Assembly (NCBI GenBank): GCA_019677205.1
Contig: JAAMXY010001698.1
Location: 1 to 57,918 of the forward strand
Length of the DNA: 57,918 bases
Source of the DNA: Pinguiococcus pyrenoidosus
Taxonomy: Eukaryota > Sar > Pinguiophyceae > Pinguiochrysidales > Pinguiochrysidaceae
Direction of reading: 5' to 3'
The notes below the pieces were generated by a model that saw nothing but the letters and a program-made list of their open reading frames with translations, ran no database searches and was not told where the DNA came from. Of this stretch, positions 27,860-37,671 are shown piece after piece. Position 1 is the stretch's first letter; each line of letters starts with the position of its first letter. A program made the position numbers and the translations under genes.

Positions 27860-29745
27860 TTACATCATGCCAGGCATGCCACCCATTCCGGCTGGCGGAC
27901 CCGCGGGGGGCTGCTCCTCTACGGGCAGGTCGCAGATGAAGGACTCGGCCGTGCCCATGATCGACGCAATCGACTGTGCGTCCGACAGCGCCGTTCGCAC
28001 GACCTTCTTGGGGTCGATGATGCCGTCGGCGTACATGTCGACGTACTGCTCCGTTCTTGCGTTGAAGCCCATCTCCGGCTTGTCGAACTTGAGCACCTCG
28101 CCCACAATGACAGCTCCTTCTAGACCTGCGTTGGCAGCGATCGTGCGCACTGGGGCACGCAGCGCGTTCTTCACGATCTCGATTCCGGTACGCGTATCGA
28201 GATCCGGCGCGTCCTTTTCCATCTGCTCCAGCGCCTTGCTGGCCCAGAGGAGGGCGGTGCCTCCGCCCGGCACGATGCCCTCTTGCACGGCGGCCCGCGT
28301 CGCGTTGAGCGCGTCAATGACGCGATCCTTCTTCTCCTGTACTTCTACGTCAGAGGCGCCACCAACCTTGATGACGGCAACGCCGCCGGACATCTTGGCC
28401 AGGCGCTCGGAAAGCTTCTCGTGCTCAAAATCGCTCGTCGTCCTCTTCAGGGACTCGCGAAGCAGGTCGCAGCGCTCCTCGATCGCCTCTCGCGAGCCAC
28501 TGCCGTCGAGAAGGATGGTGTCATCCTTCGTGATGGTCACGGTCTTGCAGGAGCCCAGCTGCGCTTCCGTCGTGTTCTCGAGCTTGTGTCCCGTCTCCTC
28601 CGAGATGACGGTCGCTCCCGTGAGCACCGCCATGTCCTGCATCGTCGCCTTGCGGTTGTCACCGAAGCCGGGGGACTTGACGGCGCACACCTTGAGGTTG
28701 GCTCGGAGCTTGTTCACGACGAGTGTGGCCAGCGCGTCCGACTCGACGTCCTCGGCGATGATGAGGAGCGGCCGGCCAGTCTGCACGGTCTTCTCCAGGA
28801 CGGGGATGAGGGACTGCATGCTGCTGATCTTCTTCTCGACGAGAAGGATGTAGGGGTTCTCGAACTCCACGACTTGCTTCTTGGAGTCGGTGATGAAGTA
28901 CGGCGAGATGTAGCCGCGCTCGAACTTCATGCCCTCCACCGTCTCGAGCTCGTTGTTCATGGTCTTCCCGTCCTGCACCGTGATGACGCCCTCGATGCCC
29001 ACCTTCTCCATGGCGGACGAGATGAGGTTTCCGATCTCGGCTTCGCCGTTGGCAGAGATGGTGCCCACTTGGGAGATCTCCTCCGGCGTCGAGATGGTGC
29101 GCGAGATCTCCTCGAGGACCTCGTGGACCTTGTCCACCGCCATCCGCGAGCCCCTCTGCACGTCGATGGGGTTCATGCCGGCTCCAAGGGCCTTGACCGA
29201 CTCCGCGAAGATGGCGCGGGTGAGCACGGTGGCCGTGGTGGTGCCGTCGCCAGCAACATCGTTCGTGCGGTTGGCGACGTCGCGGACCAGCTGTGCGCCG
29301 AGGTTCATGAAGCGGTCCTTGAACTCGATGCTCTTGGCAACCGTGACTCCGTCCTTGGTGATCTTGGGCTTGCCAAAGGACTGCTCGATGACCGCGTTGC
29401 GGCCCTTGGGGCCCAGCGTCACCTGCACGGCGTCCGCCAGCGTCTCCACGCCCTTCAGCATGAGCGCCCTGCGCCACACAGCGACAAGTGCAAGCTTAGC
29501 GACGCCACGGACGAAGTTGTGCTCTGAAGAAGAGGCATCGCCGCTCCAAAGCCTCGGGATGCGGCTTCAGCTGACGCGGGCGCTCAGCTGCGCACTTCAG
29601 CCGCCGAGTTCGATGGAGGAGCACAAGCGTCCACTCAGCAATCCTACCTCCCTTCGGAGCCGAACCGCACATCTTTGCCGGTGGCCATGCCGCGCACCCC
29701 GGTGCGAGGAAGCCGCGCGAGGCTCGTTCGCAGAGCAGAGAGCAT
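27860..29745 (-). CDS. HSP60: Mitochondrial chaperonin HSP60 (Cpn60, GroEL family)
   Basis: This is the group I chaperonin that folds imported proteins inside a double-ring chamber with ATP. Exon 1 (29648-29745) encodes an Arg/Leu/Ser-rich presequence, [20 protein letters not shown], followed by the family start KDVRFGSEG. Exon 2 (27860-29468) completes 568 residues. The intron is 179 bases, and the join restores the [15 protein letters not shown] segment. ATP-site motifs are [19 protein letters not shown] and the VPGGGTALL strand. The last residues, GMGGMPGMM, form the flexible Gly-Gly-Met tail. The presequence is of mitochondrial type and lacks an ER signal, so it is not the plastid paralogue. 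It is head-to-head with NDUFB7, another mitochondrial gene. Confidence 0.96.
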
Positions 29746-30306
29746 CCTGCCGGCGTTTGGGAGACAGGGAAAGCGCGCGCCAACGAAGTCGCTAAGATGC
29801 GGCGTTGTCTGGTGGATAGGCGATCTCCAGCCCTCAAATATTTTAAATCATTTTGAAAATAAACAAATTTTATATAAAATCAATAAATATATGAATTTTT
29901 GTAACTTGTTTGAAACTGTCATGTTTGAACACTTCATTCCGGGACGGACGCAGTGTCCAATGAGCGTCGTCCACATGCACCGCAGCGTCTTCTGACTGTA
30001 TGGAATGGGCCACGAACGGACGTTCCAGAATCCTGGAAACCAGCAGCGACGTACTCCCCACAGGTACAACCAAGTACGAAGACGAAATGAAACCGCTGGC
30101 ATCAGTCGCGGCGTTATAGTCCCGAACGGAAGACACGCATTCCTCCGCGCGCAAGCTTCGCAGGCGCCACCCGAGGATCCAGGGCCGTGCGCGTCGAGGA
30201 GTTTTGAAGATGCCTGTCACCGCTGAGGAGCTGGCGAATCGGCGTACGTGCCATGTGTCCAAGTGCCTCAACTTCTGCTCTGATGCCGGCGTGGACCTCC
30301 ACAGCA
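29746..30306. promoter_or_regulatory. Divergent promoter interval, HSP60 / NDUFB7
   Basis: These 561 bases lie between two start codons of mitochondrial protein genes. A sharply AT-rich block (about 29836-29910, with TTATATAAAA at 29869-29878) contrasts with the GC-rich surroundings, and a CCAAT pentamer lies at 29957-29961. An ATG at 30210 opens an out-of-frame reading frame that overlaps the NDUFB7 start. The TATA-like word lies 124 bases from the HSP60 ATG. Function is inferred from position only. Confidence 0.5.
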
Positions 30307-30633
30307 ATGAAGGTTACGGCGGAGGAGATGGAGGCAGCTCAGCTTCCCTTGGAGTGGCGTGACCACTGCGCGCACATTCTCATTCCGCTGAACAAGTGAG
30401 TTTTCCTCGCTGCGGACCGCGCGACAAAGCGCAGCCGCAGACCTCGAAGGCTGAAGGTGGGAATCACGCAAGCACAAACTGACCACGCTGCGCTTTCGGC
30501 TTTACTCAGGTGCCGTAGGAAGACCGCCTGGATGCCGTGGGAGTGCACCGACTTGCGTCATGCGTATGAAAAGTGCCAGTATGAGGAGTACAAGCTGCGC
30601 TGTGAAGCAGGGGGCGTGTCGTCGGCCCACTAG
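30307..30633 (+). CDS. NDUFB7: NADH:ubiquinone oxidoreductase subunit B7 (complex I, B18)
   Basis: This accessory subunit of mitochondrial complex I faces the intermembrane space. Exons 30307-30395 and 30510-30633 join in phase, giving 70 residues. It carries the twin CX9C motif, folded by the Mia40 import route: CAHILIPLNKC and CTDLRHAYEKC, with exactly nine residues between the cysteines of each pair. The context LPLEWRDHCAHILIPLNKC and CQYEEYKLR matches plant and animal NDUFB7. It is shorter than the usual 100-137 residues because the C-terminal charged tail is nearly absent. The start at 30307 fits the conserved Thr-x-Glu-Glu-Met beginning. Confidence 0.92.
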
Positions 30634-30914
30634 CGAAGCCAGGCGTGGCCACATGCGCCTGCGCACCAGCTGTGAAGGAAGACATGAAGGGTTGTTTCTT
30701 TTCCGAGAAAGCCTATGCGTCTCTTCAGCAGCCGAGCGAATCTACATTCCCCGGCGCACTGCTCGCAAGCAACAAGCAGCCGGTGCACGTCACCAACACC
30801 GGCAGCGGGACAACCACAGCTGGTCCTCGGCGTTCATCTGCTCCTCCTTCCTGCTACTTCGCAGCTTGGGCAGCCGGCCTCCCTTCGCTTGAGCTAAGCG
30901 GAGGAGGTCGAGGC

Positions 30915-32809
30915 TTATGCGCGGGTGGCCTTGTCCTGGAGGCGCCGGTCAAACTCAAAGAAGGGGTCCGTCTGCTCACTGAGGGACATGGCGCTCGTGT
31001 AGCCCATGTCGTCGCCCTTGAGGACTCTCTTCTCGGCACCGCGGTTCTTCGCCTCGGCCTTTGCCGCGGCGATCTTCTTCGACAACCGTGACACCGGAGA
31101 GGTCGCGGTCCTCAGCAGCGCTCTCATACGCTGCCTAGCGCCGTTGCGCTTCTGGATCCCTGCGTTGTCTCTCTGGTTCTTGAAGTAGCGGATGATTGGA
31201 ATGGCGTTCAGCGCCACAGCGTACGGGATGAGAAACGGAAGAAGATTCGCCGCGAAGCCAAGGATGCCGACCGCTTTGTAGCCCGCGGGGATGGAAGCGA
31301 CGATGCCCTGCAGATAGAAGACTCCCGCGAGATTCGCAATGGCGAGCCCACCAGCCAGGAGCTTCTGGCCAAAGTTGGCCTCGCTGAAGGCGATTTCCTG
31401 TCAGGACAACGAGAACCAGCGCAAGAAAGAAAGCACGAAGCGTGAGGCTTGGATCTCCCCGTCATCGCCAGGCGAGCCTCCAACCCTACCTTCTCTTGGA
31501 TCACATCCACGTTCGCGGGGCGCTCCTCCTTCTTCGAGAACATGTTCAGGAAGCCTCCGGACCGAGGCGCGGAGCGGTCATCGAGCGTGGCCATGACGGC
31601 CTCCTTCAGCTCGCGCTTCTCGCTGAAGACGCGGGTGTTCAGGCCCAGCTGTTCGCCGATCGCCAGGAGCTCGGACGTGCTAGCCTCGTCCAGCATCTGG
31701 AGTTGCAGCTCGGACAGATTCGGATAGGGCCGAGAGGGCAGAGCAGCACTTGCGTCGATCTCCGCCGTGGTGGCCGACAGCTCCGGGAAGACGTACACGA
31801 TGTCGCCGTCTTCCGTCACGACAGCTTCGCCCCGCAGCGCGGTCAGAATCGGCAGCATGAACGACTCGTCGACGTCGTAAGCGGAGCCCTCGCCTCCCAG
31901 CGCATCATTCGTCTGCCGCACGTAGTCGTCGGAGATGTCCAGGAAGGGTGCCAGCTGCTCGGCCGTGACGGCGCCGCCGTTCTCCCGGATGGTCTTTGCG
32001 CACAGGCGCAGTTGCTCCCGCTCCATGCCGTTGTTGGGGTTCCCGTCTCCGAAGATGAAGCTGAAGATGGACTCAAAGAAGCCAAGCTCGGGCCGAGGAG
32101 CCGGGCCCGCGCTCCAGCGGTAGTCGGGGCCGTAGTAGTAGCCGTAGTACGGGCGATACCAGAAGAGATCGAAGATGCTCGGGCCGAAGTAGAAGTTGGG
32201 CCCGCCATAATCCCGTCGCTCTTCATCGCTGCGCTGGCTCGAGGCCGCGAGGATGGCAGCATACACGATCACGACAGACACCACCAGACTCACGCCGAAG
32301 CCGACGCGGACGAGGTAGAACAGCACGGGGAACACCTTCTCGCGGAAGGTGCGCTGCGCCGCGGCCACGCGGCTGCTGGCCGACAATTGCCCCTCCACAT
32401 TCCTGCCGAAGTTGTACACAATGTCTCCGTCCTCGCTGACCTCCAGAGCGCCCTGGGTGAGCGTGGCCAGGGCGGTCAAAGACTTCTTCGCCTCGCGAAG
32501 ATCGGTACCCGACAGGCGCGCCACGTCTGCCGCAGTGACACGTCCGCCCGCCTTATCCACCGCCTTGACCACCGCCGGGAGCGGCTGGTCCAGGGACTCC
32601 CGCACTTTCTCAAAAAAGTTGTTCTGCGCAAAGAGCTTGCCCGGCCGCGGCCCGGCCTCCGGGGAAACCCCGAAGCCGCGCGTCCGCAGCGGTGCGTGAA
32701 GCGGAGAGTGGAACAGCGACCTGGGCCTCACCGCGTACCCATGCAGCTCTTGCAAGCAGATCAGGCCAAAGAGGACCGCCGCGGGAAGCTTGAGCTTGAA
32801 AGCAGACAT
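30915..32809 (-). CDS. Plastid membrane protein of the At5g03900/cyanobacterial family
   Basis: Exons 31490-32809 and 30915-31397 join in phase, giving 600 residues. The N-terminus has a signal-like hydrophobic core (PAAVLFGLICLQELHG) and then an Arg/Ser/Pro-rich segment, as for plastid targeting. Two winged-helix-like repeats share the pattern ALxxLxGxxEVxEDGDIVYxF: GALEVSEDGDIVYNF (about residue 130) and EAVVTEDGDIVYVFPEL (about 330). Between them are a membrane segment (VGFGVSLVVSVVIVYAAIL), the aromatic stretch PSIFDLFWYRPYYGYYYG and FFESIFSFIFGDGNPN, the signature of cyanobacterial and plant homologues. Two more membrane segments follow near the C-terminus, then a basic tail. Arabidopsis At5g03900 is annotated as linked to iron-sulfur cluster assembly, but its function is not settled. 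The start is the ATG at 32809. Confidence 0.82.
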
Positions 32810-33708
32810 GATGGCGTCAGCGTGCTGCACGTGGAAATCCCAAAGAAGCCGCCCAAAACACGCCCCTCAAACACTCGTCCGCGGGTGTCTCCTGCGTCTC
32901 GGAGCCGAGGCAGACCACGCAGTGCCAAAGGACGCAGAAGTGGCGGGACTGCAAGGGACGCGGCGTCCTCGAGTGTCGCGCGCGCGGCGGAGAGTCGGAG
33001 ATATTCCGGAGAGGTGTGGCGTGGCCTCCGGCGTGACAGACCGGACGCGATGATTCAACTTGACTCGGAAGAGGCCACATCATTGGCCGGCCGCGACGGA
33101 TGGATTGTGAAGTTTTGAAACATTTGCAGGGCTGAAGCAAGCAACAGATAGTTTCCATAGAATGTGCTGAACGGGACGCGTCATTGGCCCTTGTCGCGGC
33201 TGCTTTGAAACTGCTCTATCTCAACGACCAATCGCTTTCGCGAAAACCTCAGTGGCGATGGTTTTCAGAGAGACAAAGGGGTGAAACATATGAATCCTAG
33301 AATACGATTCGGTTGATAATATTGTACTCCTCATCGGAAGATTCTACGTTGATGAAACCCTATTTATATCACCAAATCAAACATCGTAACCGATCTATGC
33401 ATTCTTTCTTAATTTCATATAATACATGGATAGTATCCAAAGCAAATCTAAGCTTTCGAGGCAGACTTTGGCGTTGGACCAAGGATGGGTTTTCTTTTTT
33501 TTCGCAAGCTGCACTCCGGCGCCGCATGGGTGTCCCATCTCCGTGCTTGCCCCACATGCGCAGCTTCTGAAACGCGAGTGAAAGACTCGAAAGGCGGCAG
33601 AAGTTTCACTGCGACTCCGCACGCCTACCACTGGCACTTCCCCGAGCGCGAGTGCTGTTTAAAAACCCAAGGTTTTGGGGGCCGGAGTAGTCCTCATTCG
33701 CCGTCGCT
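32810..33708. promoter_or_regulatory. 0.9-kb divergent promoter interval with clustered CCAAT words
   Basis: It lies between the plastid-protein gene (-) and the NIPA transporter gene (+). Bases 33240-33470 are AT-rich, unlike the flanks. Three CCAAT/ATTGG pentamers lie within 151 bases (33082-33086, 33183-33187, 33228-33232). Open frames are short and not recognisable. Confidence 0.45.
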
Positions 33709-35127
33709 ATGAGCAGCGCATCTTGGGCGGTCGGCGTGACCCTGAACCTCATCGGCTCCATCGTCCTCAATGTGGGCACGAACTTCATGAAGTTCGGCTT
33801 CATCATCAAGAAGCAGCTGGAGGCACGTGTGGGCTCAGCTCCTTCTGCGGAGAGCAAAGTGCCCACGCCGAAGATTTGGTACATTGGCGTGTTCCTCATG
33901 GTCTTCGGCGGCATCCTGGTGTTCGGTTCCCTCGGCTTCGCGCCGCAGTCGCTACTGGCGCCTCTGGGGTCCATCCAGTTCGTGAGTAATGTCATCATGG
34001 GTCGCTTCTTGCTGAAGGAGACCGTGACGCGACGGACTATCATCGCCACTGTGCTCCTCATGCTCGGGTCTGCGCTGGCCGTGGTGTTTGGAGACCACGA
34101 GGAGCAGAGCTACACGCTGAGCGATCTGGAGGGGCTGTACACGGTGGGGTATGTCATCTTCCTCGTGCTCGTGCTTCTGCTGGCCGCGCTGCTGCACTTC
34201 GTTTATGTGAAGTATCACAAGTACGCCAAGGAGGGCGGCCCGATTGCGCCGCCGTACCACAAGTACGTGTACCCGCTGTCGTACTGCAACACCAGCGCGA
34301 TCATCGGGACGCAAGGCGCAATTTTCGCGAAAGCGGCCTCGCACATCGTCGACGAGACCATCAGCGGCGACAACCAGCTCAAGTTCCCGCTCAGCTGGGT
34401 GTTCATCTTTGGAGCGATCGCGGGGAGCATCTTCTGGCTTGTGCGCATGAACTCCGCCCTCAAGATGTTCGCTGGGCTCTTCATCATCCCTGCCCTGCAG
34501 GTGTGCTGGATCTTCTGGATGATCATTGCCGGGGGCCTGTACTTCCAGGAGTTCAACGGCCTGGCGGCGTGGCAGATCTGCGGGTTCGTGGTTTCCATTC
34601 TGATCATCTTCACGGGGGTCTACCTCTTGGTGCCCGTGGATGAGGAGGAGGAGATGCAGCGCTTCTCCTTCACGGATCCGAAACTGGACGATCAGCAGCT
34701 GGACTCCGTCGAGGCGGCCATGGGCGAGGGCGGGCTCCTGACGGAATTCGAGCGCAGCGCAGTCATGCACATTCAGCCCAGCAAGTCCAGGAGTAGAGAG
34801 AAGCTTCGGCCGAAGAGCAGCGAGCACGCGGACGCCATCAGCAAGTACACGAACCTCGTGTTCAATGAGCTAGAAGGATCCGCCGTGAAGAGCGCAATAC
34901 ACGCGGACGCGGAGAACAGCGGAGCTAGCGGGAATAGCGCAGACGGCACGTCGCGGAATAGCAGCAGTGATAGCAATAGCAATGGACAGACCCCGGAACA
35001 CGACGTCTCGGGCGGTGGCGCAAACCACTCGAACGCCGAGCAACCGAGCAACGCGGAGACCAAGGAGATGGACCCCGAGGCGGGACTTCCTGCCGCCGGA
35101 GACTACGCGCCGATGAAGGAGAAGTAG
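33709..35127 (+). CDS. NIPA: NIPA-family magnesium transporter
   Basis: One exon encodes 472 residues. The first 310 form about nine membrane helices of the drug/metabolite-transporter fold, starting GVTLNLIGSIVLNVGTNFMK and continuing with LGFAPQSLLAPLGSIQFVSN, LLKETVTRRTI, NTSAIIGTQGAIFAKA and ALQVCWIFWMIIAGGLYFQE, all characteristic of NIPA proteins. In animals these move Mg2+ and sit in the plasma membrane or endosomes. The C-terminal 160 residues are hydrophilic and rich in Glu, Ser and Asn (a run of mixed Asn-Ser near 415) and are probably cytosolic and disordered. The start lies 9 residues before the first helix and is likely. Divergent and convergent neighbours lie on the minus strand. 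Confidence 0.92.
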   Translation: MSSASWAVGVTLNLIGSIVLNVGTNFMKFGFIIKKQLEARVGSAPSAESKVPTPKIWYIGVFLMVFGGILVFGSLGFAPQSLLAPLGSIQFVSNVIMGRFLLKETVTRRTIIATVLLMLGSALAVVFGDHEEQSYTLSDLEGLYTVGYVIFLVLVLLLAALLHFVYVKYHKYAKEGGPIAPPYHKYVYPLSYCNTSAIIGTQGAIFAKAASHIVDETISGDNQLKFPLSWVFIFGAIAGSIFWLVRMNSALKMFAGLFIIPALQVCWIFWMIIAGGLYFQEFNGLAAWQICGFVVSILIIFTGVYLLVPVDEEEEMQRFSFTDPKLDDQQLDSVEAAMGEGGLLTEFERSAVMHIQPSKSRSREKLRPKSSEHADAISKYTNLVFNELEGSAVKSAIHADAENSGASGNSADGTSRNSSSDSNSNGQTPEHDVSGGGANHSNAEQPSNAETKEMDPEAGLPAAGDYAPMKEK

Positions 35128-35292
35128 GAGAAGCCGCTCTGCTACGGGCTTCAGTGAGCATTCACGGATGGTGCAGGCCTCGATTGAATGAAGGAAGTTC
35201 GCCGCCTTCCCGCTGATGGCGCTAAGACGTGATAAGCAGGAGGACATGAAAGGGAGGCTAAGTCTAAAACGCGTTCTCTTCTTGACATGGAC

Positions 35293-36267
35293 CTACGGAG
35301 AGTCGTGCTGCATCTCCGCGGCAGCTTGCTCCCGAATTTGCTTCCATATCTGCTGGGGCTCGTGGTATTGGGCGGCGAGGCGTCGGAACATCTCCTTCTC
35401 GTCGTCGACGTAGGCATCAAGGCACTCCTGCAGGAGCATGAAGCAGGTAGGGACGTTATGGCGGAAGCGTCCTGCTGCACCTGGCTGGATTGCTGCTGCT
35501 GCACCCGGCTGGATTGCTGCCTGTACCTGAATTGTGGCGGTTCGCTCGGGGTCGACCCGCCGAAAGAAAACTTCTAGCATCTTCTCGTTGGGAATATGAT
35601 CCTCAACAGCCTGGTGGCCACCTCCTCGGCCGGCCAGCTCCTTTACCCGCTCGCCCAGCCTGTGCAGTCCCAGCTCCCCCCACCCATCGCGCTTCGGCCA
35701 GGAGTCAGAGTGTGCTCGGCGGTGCGTCGCTGGTGCCTTGGGCTCCCCCAGTCGGAGCTCCGGAACGTGCATCAGGCTGAGGCTGAAAGGCGATCGCGGG
35801 GACGTCCACGGCGCCGCTCTCTCGGGCGAGTTGTCTCTCATTCTAGTCTTCGGCGTCGCCTGGTAAGGGGTGGCCCGCGCTGGATCATCGAAGCTGAGGA
35901 GCGGCGAATATTCCGGTTCCTTCAGCGCTTCGCTGGGCGACTTGGATCGGAAGCCGAGTGACAACGCCATGCCGAGCGGCAGCACCTCGCGTGCCTTAAG
36001 CTTTCTGTCCTTCACAGGCACGAACGAGGAGATTGGGGAGTCGGCGCGGGAAAACGCTTTTGGAGCCGCTGCTCTTGGGGGTGCGCAGCTTCGCCAGCGA
36101 GCACGCCGCTGAAAACAAGAATGCCTGGCTTCGATACCCGAGGACGCAAGTCCAAGTCGGATGTGGCGATGGGCGCTGAACTTTCGAGACAGATCGAGAC
36201 ACGTTGACGTCATCATAAGGATTGAGTACTGTACCTTGGGAAAGCAGCAAAACGAGTTGATGGCCAT
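35293..36267 (-). CDS. Unrecognised Ser/Pro-rich protein with a charged helical C-terminus
   Basis: The likely model has three exons: 36235-36267, 35527-36108 and 35293-35427, giving 249 residues. All joins are in phase. The first exon encodes only MAINSFCCFPK, whose paired Cys could be lipid-modified. The second exon is rich in Ser-Pro and Arg-x-x-Ser sites (DNSPERAAPW, RAHSDSWPKRDGW), which are likely kinase targets. The last exon is a charged, probably helical segment (DDEKEMFRRLAAQYHEPQQI). The second intron (99 bases) contains a 24-27-base near-duplication and is a multiple of three, so retention would insert 33 Ala/Gln-rich residues. I do not recognise the family. Confidence 0.6.
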   Translation of the reverse strand: MAINSFCCFPKVQYSILMMTSTCLDLSRKFSAHRHIRLGLASSGIEARHSCFQRRARWRSCAPPRAAAPKAFSRADSPISSFVPVKDRKLKAREVLPLGMALSLGFRSKSPSEALKEPEYSPLLSFDDPARATPYQATPKTRMRDNSPERAAPWTSPRSPFSLSLMHVPELRLGEPKAPATHRRAHSDSWPKRDGWGELGLHRLGERVKELAGRGGGHQAVEDHIPNEKMLEVFFRRVDPERTATIQVQAAIQPGAAAAIQPGAAGRFRHNVPTCFMLLQECLDAYVDDEKEMFRRLAAQYHEPQQIWKQIREQAAAEMQHDSP

Positions 36268-36683
36268 CAGCCAGTCACGACGCCAGCCAAAGATTCTTGT
36301 GTCGCAGCCTCATTCCTTGGATCCAATGGGGGGACTTCAAAATTATTCGTTCACGAGAACGAAGCAAAAAGCTGACCCCATTCTCGAAGCTTCATTGGCC
36401 CCGCATCTGAACCATCGGGAAAGCATCGACAGCATTGGAGGGTCGCCAACCCGTATCACCCGGACTTACAGCAAGACAATCGCCGCAATTGGGGATTCCG
36501 GATTCCGTTCCACGCCGTACCGTTTCAGCTCGAGTTGTTGGCTTCGCGTCGGGTCCACCTTAAAAAAAGCCAGCAGGTCGAGTCGTCAGGTCTCCCTCTG
36601 CGACGGCGTCCCGCTTCTTCCTAAACCGACGTGGAGACGCAAGTTGGGCCTGTCGTGATCCAGCCGCCGTTCCTTCTTAGGCC
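36268..36683. promoter_or_regulatory. Divergent promoter interval
   Basis: It lies between the Ser/Pro-rich protein gene (-) and the PH-domain gene (+). ATTGG pentamers lie at 36393-36397, 36434-36438 and 36488-36492, and a CCAAT lies near 36323. There is no supportable coding sequence. Confidence 0.45.
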
Positions 36684-37207
36684 ATGACGGAGATGAAATC
36701 GGAAGACCCGGGCGCCATGGGCATCCAATGCGACCTGATGGTACCAGGGAGGCTGCGCAAGGCGGGGGTGCTGAGCAAGCTCGGCGGAGTCCGTGACGGG
36801 GCCGGCGGGAACTGGCGAACGCGCTGGTGCGTGCTCGAGGACGACTTCTTCTGGTACGAAGACGAGGGTGCGCTGCTCTCCGGACAAGCACCCAAGGGTC
36901 GCATCCGGCTGGACACCTGGTTTGCCATGGTACGTGAGGGAAACGCGAAGAGCAGAGCAAAAGAAACCTCCGTGAATGCCGCCATGCTTCTGGCCTGGGG
37001 ACTGACCAAGGCGCTGCACGACTCTAGCCGGTGGACGCTCCGAACCCGGACAATCTCTTCGTGCTCCATGCCATTCCTCGCTCACTGAAGCTGAAGGCCA
37101 ACTCCAAGGAGGAGATGCGGGAGTGGGTCGATGCCCTCAACTTCCATGGCCGCATGGAACCTCACTTGAGACTCGCCTTCCAGAGAGCGTGCAATAGCCA
37201 CCCGTAG
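36684..37207 (+). CDS. Small PH-domain protein
   Basis: Exons 36684-36929 and 37028-37207 join in phase 0, giving 141 residues that consist almost wholly of one pleckstrin-homology domain. The first strands are GRLRKAGVLSKLGG and NWRTRWCVLEDDFFWYEDE. The second exon supplies NLFVLHAI, LKLKANSKEEMREWVDALN, the usual C-terminal strand and the helix with its invariant Trp. Such domains bind phosphoinositides or protein partners. Basic residues in the first loop (Arg-Lys, Lys) would permit lipid binding, but specificity cannot be read. The protein could be an adaptor for lipids made by the PI3-kinase at 733-4099, which is speculation. The last residues continue past the helix for about 25 positions. 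Confidence 0.85.
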
Positions 37208-37671
37208 AGCATGTTGGACACGTGTTTTTTCCTTTGTGTCGCTGAGACCCGAATCATGCCTGTCCTGAATGGCTGTGGTGAATGACTGTTGTGAATGCGC
37301 GAAGCGTGTTGCGGAGGTGGCTCGACTGCAAGTACCGTAATTACCGCAAGTACCGTAAATACCGCAAGTACCGTAAACACCGCAAGCACCTCAAGGAAGT
37401 TGCAATGTGCGAAGGCGATCTATGTGGATAAAGTCCTTGGCGTTGCTGCTTCGCTTCCCACCAAAGGCTCCGTCCGTTTGCTGTTGCAAACCAATCTCCT
37501 GCGTTGGCGCGCACCCAGACCCCTCTGCCTCGCCCCACCCCCCGCCCCGCCCCCGAACTAGTGGGATTTCCTACGGTCAACGGCACGGAAGAAGCCAGCG
37601 GCCAAGCGGACAGGAGGACGCATCCTCATTCCGCGGCTCGCAGTGCCTTTGGTGCTCTATTTATGGTGCTT
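37208..37671. other. Convergent 3' interval with an 18-base tandem repeat
   Basis: This lies between the stop codons of the PH-domain gene (+) and the chalcone-isomerase-like gene (-). Apart from the repeat at 37328-37390 and a C-rich run (about 37530-37556), I see nothing coding. Confidence 0.5.
37328..37390. repeat. 18-base tandem repeat, 3.5 copies
   Basis: The unit GCAAGTACCGTAAATACC occurs three times in full, with changes at two or three positions, plus a half copy. It lies 120 bases downstream of the PH-domain stop codon. Confidence 0.9.

Noticed and set aside
31442-33118. 558-codon plus-strand frame
   Set aside because: It is antisense to the plastid-protein gene, whose motifs and splice sites are convincing. 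The composition is that of a shadow frame.
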